Assembly: GCA_965652565.1 (NCBI GenBank)
Contig: CBFGWL010000013.1
Location: 1-44,432, forward strand
Length of the DNA stretch: 44,432 nt
Direction: 5' to 3'
DNA from: RSA11 sp965652565
GTDB lineage: Bacteria; Actinomycetota; Thermoleophilia; Solirubrobacterales; 70-9
How positions within the stretch are numbered: position 1 is the stretch's first letter; every line of letters begins with the position of its first letter. Both the position numbers and the translations under genes were made by a program. Shown here in pieces: positions 41,772 to 44,432 of the stretch. The notes under the pieces were generated by a model that was not told the origin of the DNA, ran no database searches, and saw only the letters and a list, made by a program, of their open reading frames with translations.

Positions 41772-43400
41772 GTGGCCGATCCGTCCGTAGAGCGCTTTCG
41801 CAGCGTCGTCTCCGTCGCCTACGCGCACCTTGAAACGCGCAGGCAGGAGATCAACGACCTGAACGTCTTCCCGGTCGCCGACGGCGACACGGGCGACAAC
41901 ATGGCGCTGACTTTGCGCCACGTGATCGACGAACTCGACCGCCTCCAGCGCGAGAGCACCGACGGCGATCCCTCGCGGCCCGAGATCGTGCGCGCGGTCG
42001 CGCGCGCCGCGCTGATGGGCGCTCGAGGCAACTCGGGCGTGATCCTCAGCCAGATCATCCGCGGGGCCGCGGAGAAGCTCGCCACGCCGCCGGGCCGGCT
42101 GATCGACCCGGAGCTGATCGAGGCCGCGCTGCTCAACGCAAGCGAGGCTGCGTGGGCGTCCGTGCGCGAGCCCGCCGAGGGCACGATGCTCACGGTGATC
42201 CGCGACATGGCAGAGGCCGTCAAGGAGCGCCGTGCCGAGTTCGCGCAGCGCGAGCTCGACCACGAGGCGAGCGAGGAGGAGCAGAACGCCCTGCTGGCGG
42301 AGATCCTCGCCGCCGCGCTGTTCGCGGGCGAGAAGGCCGTGCGCCAGTCGACCGAGCAGCTCGACGTGCTCGCGCGCGCCGGTGTCGTGGACGCCGGTGC
42401 CCTCGGGCTCGTCGTGATCCTGCGCGGCGCGCTCGCGGCGCTCGCCGGCGAGGAGGCGGATCTGCCGGAGCTGCCACGCTACGCGCCGGCCCGGGTGCGC
42501 GACGTCCATCACACCGAGTCGCGCTTTCGCTACTGCACCAACTTCATCGTGATCGGCGAGGGCCTCGACCAGGCGACGGTCGTCCCGCGCCTCGAGGAGC
42601 TGGGCGACTCGGTTCTCGTGGTCGGCGACGACGCGACGCTCAAGGTGCACGTCCACACCGATGACCCGGACGCCGCGAAGGCGGTCTTCAACGGGCTCGG
42701 CACGATCGAGCGCGAGGACATCGCCGACATGCGCGAGCAGGTCGCCGAACGCGAGGCGCGGCTCACGCGCAGCCGGTCGAAGGCGGTTGCGGTCGCGGGC
42801 GGGGAAGGGATCCGCAAGCTCTTCGAGGAGCTCGGGGTCCAGGTCGTGGACGGCGGGCCCACGCTCAACCCGTCGACGAACGATCTCCTGCGGGGCATCG
42901 AGGCCGCGCCTGCCGACGAGGTGGTGCTGCTGCCGAACTCCAAGAACGTGTTGCTCGCGGCCGAGGAAGCGGCGCGCCTCAGCGAGAAGCCGGCGGTAGT
43001 CGTGCCGTGTCCGACGCAGCAGGGCGCGCTCGTCGCGCTGGTGGAGTTCGATCCCGAGGACACCGCGGAGGCGAACGCCGCGCGGCTTGAGGAGGTGCTG
43101 GCGGACACGAAGGTGGGCGGCGTAGCACCCGCCGCCAAGGACGATGTGGAGGGGCGCTTCTCCCGCGGCGAGACGGTCGGCTTCGAAGGCGACGAGGTGG
43201 TTGCCTGGGGCGACGTGCGTGAGACGCTCGACGCGACCGTGGCGCGGCTCGCCGCCGACGCCGAGATCCTCACGGTGATCGCGGGCGCCGCGCCGCCTTT
43301 CCCGCTCGACGAGCTGGACCTCTCGCTGCCGGACGGCACGGAGATCGAGCTCTACGAGGGTGGCCAGGAGAACTGGTTCTGGCTGCTCGCGGCGCAATGA
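41772..43400 (+). CDS. DAK2 (DhaL) domain kinase, FakA/YloV-like
   Basis: This 542-residue protein has an N-terminal DhaL-type ATP-binding domain (1-200) with NVFPVADGDTGDNMALTLRHV, whose Asp residues bind Mg-ATP, and GARGNSGVILSQIIRG. A middle domain (about 235-330, ESRFRYCTNFIVIGEG ... LKVHVHTDDPDAAKAVFNG) and a C-terminal DAK1-like domain (about 335-540) follow. This matches FakA/YloV, the kinase that phosphorylates fatty acids bound to a FakB (DegV) protein in Firmicutes; the substrate in actinobacteria is less certain. In many genomes rpmB and this gene are followed by recG; here a GST gene follows. Confidence 0.9.
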   Translation: MADPSVERFRSVVSVAYAHLETRRQEINDLNVFPVADGDTGDNMALTLRHVIDELDRLQRESTDGDPSRPEIVRAVARAALMGARGNSGVILSQIIRGAAEKLATPPGRLIDPELIEAALLNASEAAWASVREPAEGTMLTVIRDMAEAVKERRAEFAQRELDHEASEEEQNALLAEILAAALFAGEKAVRQSTEQLDVLARAGVVDAGALGLVVILRGALAALAGEEADLPELPRYAPARVRDVHHTESRFRYCTNFIVIGEGLDQATVVPRLEELGDSVLVVGDDATLKVHVHTDDPDAAKAVFNGLGTIEREDIADMREQVAEREARLTRSRSKAVAVAGGEGIRKLFEELGVQVVDGGPTLNPSTNDLLRGIEAAPADEVVLLPNSKNVLLAAEEAARLSEKPAVVVPCPTQQGALVALVEFDPEDTAEANAARLEEVLADTKVGGVAPAAKDDVEGRFSRGETVGFEGDEVVAWGDVRETLDATVARLAADAEILTVIAGAAPPFPLDELDLSLPDGTEIELYEGGQENWFWLLAAQ

Positions 43401-43407
43401 TTCGCCC

Positions 43408-44169
43408 GTGAGCGACAAGCCGATTCTCTGGCACATCCCGATCTCGCACTTCAGCGAGAAGGCGCGCTGGGCACTCGCTTACAAGGGCATCGAGCACGAG
43501 CGCCGCGCGCCGCTCGCCGGCGCGCACATGGCGGTGGCGATGTGGCTCACGCGCGGGCGCTCCCACACGTTCCCGGTGCTGCGGATCGCGGGCCGGACCC
43601 TCGGCGACTCGACGGCGATCATCGCGGCCCTGGAGGAGCTTCATCCCGAGCCGCCGCTCTACCCCGGCGAGCCCGCCGACCGCGAACGTGCCCTCGAGCT
43701 CGAGGAGTTCTTCGACGAGCGGGTGGGGCCGGCAGTGCGCCTCGGCGGTTGGCATCACATGCGCAACGACGAGGAAGGCCTGGACGCCTTGGTTGAGCGC
43801 GAGCTGCCGCCGGCGATCCGCGAGGCCCCGCTGGCGCGACGCGGCGCGCGCGCTTACGTGCGCGCCTACACGGCCGCGCGCTACCGCGTGTCGAACCCCG
43901 AGGCGGAAGCCGAGGCGCGCGCGAGCGTGCGCGCCGGCCTGGACCGCCTCGAACACGAGCTCGGCTCGGGTGACTACCTGGTGGGCGACGCGTTCTCGGT
44001 CGCCGACCTCACCGCGGCCTCGCTGCTCTATCCGATCGCCCGGCCGCCGGAGGGTCCGCGCCTCCCGGAACCGTCACCGTCCTTCGGCGAGTTCCTCGCG
44101 GAGGTCGCGGAGCGCCCCGGGATCGAGTGGGTCCGGGAGATGTTCCGCCGGCATCGGAAGCGGGGGTAG
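43408..44169 (+). CDS. Glutathione S-transferase family protein
   Basis: This 253-residue protein has an N-terminal thioredoxin-like domain (WHIPISHFSEKARWALAYKGIEHERR, the Ser of SHFSEKARW at the usual catalytic place; TFPVLRIAGRTLGDSTAIIAALEE with the cis-Pro and the ES/DS-type glutathione site). An all-helical C-terminal domain follows (about 100-250, DYLVGDAFSVADLTAASLL, the N-capping-box motif). Actinobacteria often make mycothiol in place of glutathione, so the natural thiol is open. GTG 43408 lies 7 bases after the DAK2 stop; a longer open frame at 43360 overlaps that gene and is unlikely. Confidence 0.87.
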   Translation: MSDKPILWHIPISHFSEKARWALAYKGIEHERRAPLAGAHMAVAMWLTRGRSHTFPVLRIAGRTLGDSTAIIAALEELHPEPPLYPGEPADRERALELEEFFDERVGPAVRLGGWHHMRNDEEGLDALVERELPPAIREAPLARRGARAYVRAYTAARYRVSNPEAEAEARASVRAGLDRLEHELGSGDYLVGDAFSVADLTAASLLYPIARPPEGPRLPEPSPSFGEFLAEVAERPGIEWVREMFRRHRKRG

Positions 44170-44174
44170 GGCGC

Positions 44175-44432
44175 GGGCGCGGGGCGTTGGTGGCGAGCGC
44201 CCGGGGTGGCGCTGGCGTTGGTGGTGAGCGCCCGGGCGGCGTGGCGCTGCGGCGCGCCGGGGATGGGCGGCGAAGGAGGGGATCGCATCGGAGGAATCGC
44301 GAACTCGCGAGCCCCCGGCCACGCGAAATCGCAGTTACAACGACGGCATCGTCGTTAGCGCGAACTCGATGAGGGCTCGTCCACGAGATCGCGATTGAGA
44401 CGATGGGGTCGTCGTAATCGCGACTTCGCGCG
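44175..44432. repeat. Composite G/T-rich plus palindromic repeat element, runs off the window
   Basis: 44184-44250 holds a direct repeat of GCGTTGGTGG(C/T)GAGCGCCCGGG, the two copies 31 bases apart, ending in GTGGCGCTG each time. GCGGCGAAGGA follows at 44267-44277. From 44321 palindromic units appear: CGACGGCATCGTCG at 44341 and CGATGGGGTCGTCG at 44401 are 60 bases apart, matching the family at 13921. The element continues past the right edge. No gene is seen between 44170 and the end. Confidence 0.75.

Noticed and set aside
41208..43436. 742-codon antisense open frame across rpmB, the phosphodiesterase and the DAK2 gene
   Set aside because: Low-complexity Arg/Gly/Leu composition with no domain, opposite three well-supported genes.
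44170..44320. Small genes in the G-rich stretch after the GST
   Set aside because: Frames there are low-complexity and arise from direct repeats; no start signal or domain.

Overview
The window is about 70% GC or higher, uses many GTG starts and has many 1-8 base gene overlaps. Its gene content is split glycine decarboxylase, Ku with a separate LigD-type polymerase and ligase, FetAB, scpAB-rluB, type I-beta DAHP synthase, cmk-der and C-rich L28. This points to a chromosomal segment of a high-GC actinobacterium. Class Thermoleophilia (Solirubrobacterales-like) is my best guess, inferred from style and not from any search. There are no phage genes, insertion sequences, CRISPR arrays, rRNAs or tRNAs that I can see; nearly everything is housekeeping.

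Layout. 1-2650: gcvPA (cut by the window edge) and gcvPB. 2647-4615: a small GNAT-like gene and a MocR-type regulator that diverge from one compact palindromic promoter. 4625-6669: a two-gene ABC-2 exporter. 6755-9739: an NHEJ cluster (ligase, Ku, polymerase) on the minus strand. 9943-11378: fetAB. 11407-15430: trpS, scpA, scpB, a repeat-filled gap, rluB and aroH. 15466-16560: a HisC/aromatic aminotransferase. 16725-17917: two minus-strand genes (small membrane protein, M15 peptidase). 17953-21741: a promoter, an aromatic-rich leader peptide and the aroF-tyrA-aroA operon. 22124-26008: cmk, der and a DUF3352-like protein. 26064-27323: metK. 28041-34138: priA, def, fmt, rsmB, a zinc-ribbon protein and rpe. 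34144-37362: a K+/H+ antiporter and a flippase-like protein on the minus strand. 37458-40996: ribD-ribE-ribBA-ribH. 41033-44169: rpmB, a phosphodiesterase, a DAK2/FakA-like kinase and a GST. 44175-end: a repeat element.

How the genes connect. aroH, the aminotransferase, aroF, tyrA and aroA cover much of the shikimate and Phe/Tyr pathway. aroF is preceded by a previously unannotated 29-codon reading frame ending WFTYWRFS, written with otherwise rare TTT and TAT codons, followed by competing RNA pairings. I read this as a transcription attenuator or ribosome-stalling leader that senses all three aromatic amino acids. The rib operon makes FMN/FAD precursors and appears to be controlled by a TetR-type palindrome instead of an FMN riboswitch.

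Three further signals are spread across the window. First, a -10-like hexamer lies 6-12 bases before the start codon of more than a dozen genes, so leaderless transcription is probably common. Second, palindromic repeats with an exact 60-base period occur at 9804, 13921 and 44321. Two of these sit next to a G/T-rich module in matching order but opposite orientation. Third, the LigD-type polymerase has clear family sequence for 50 codons upstream of its first ordinary start codon.
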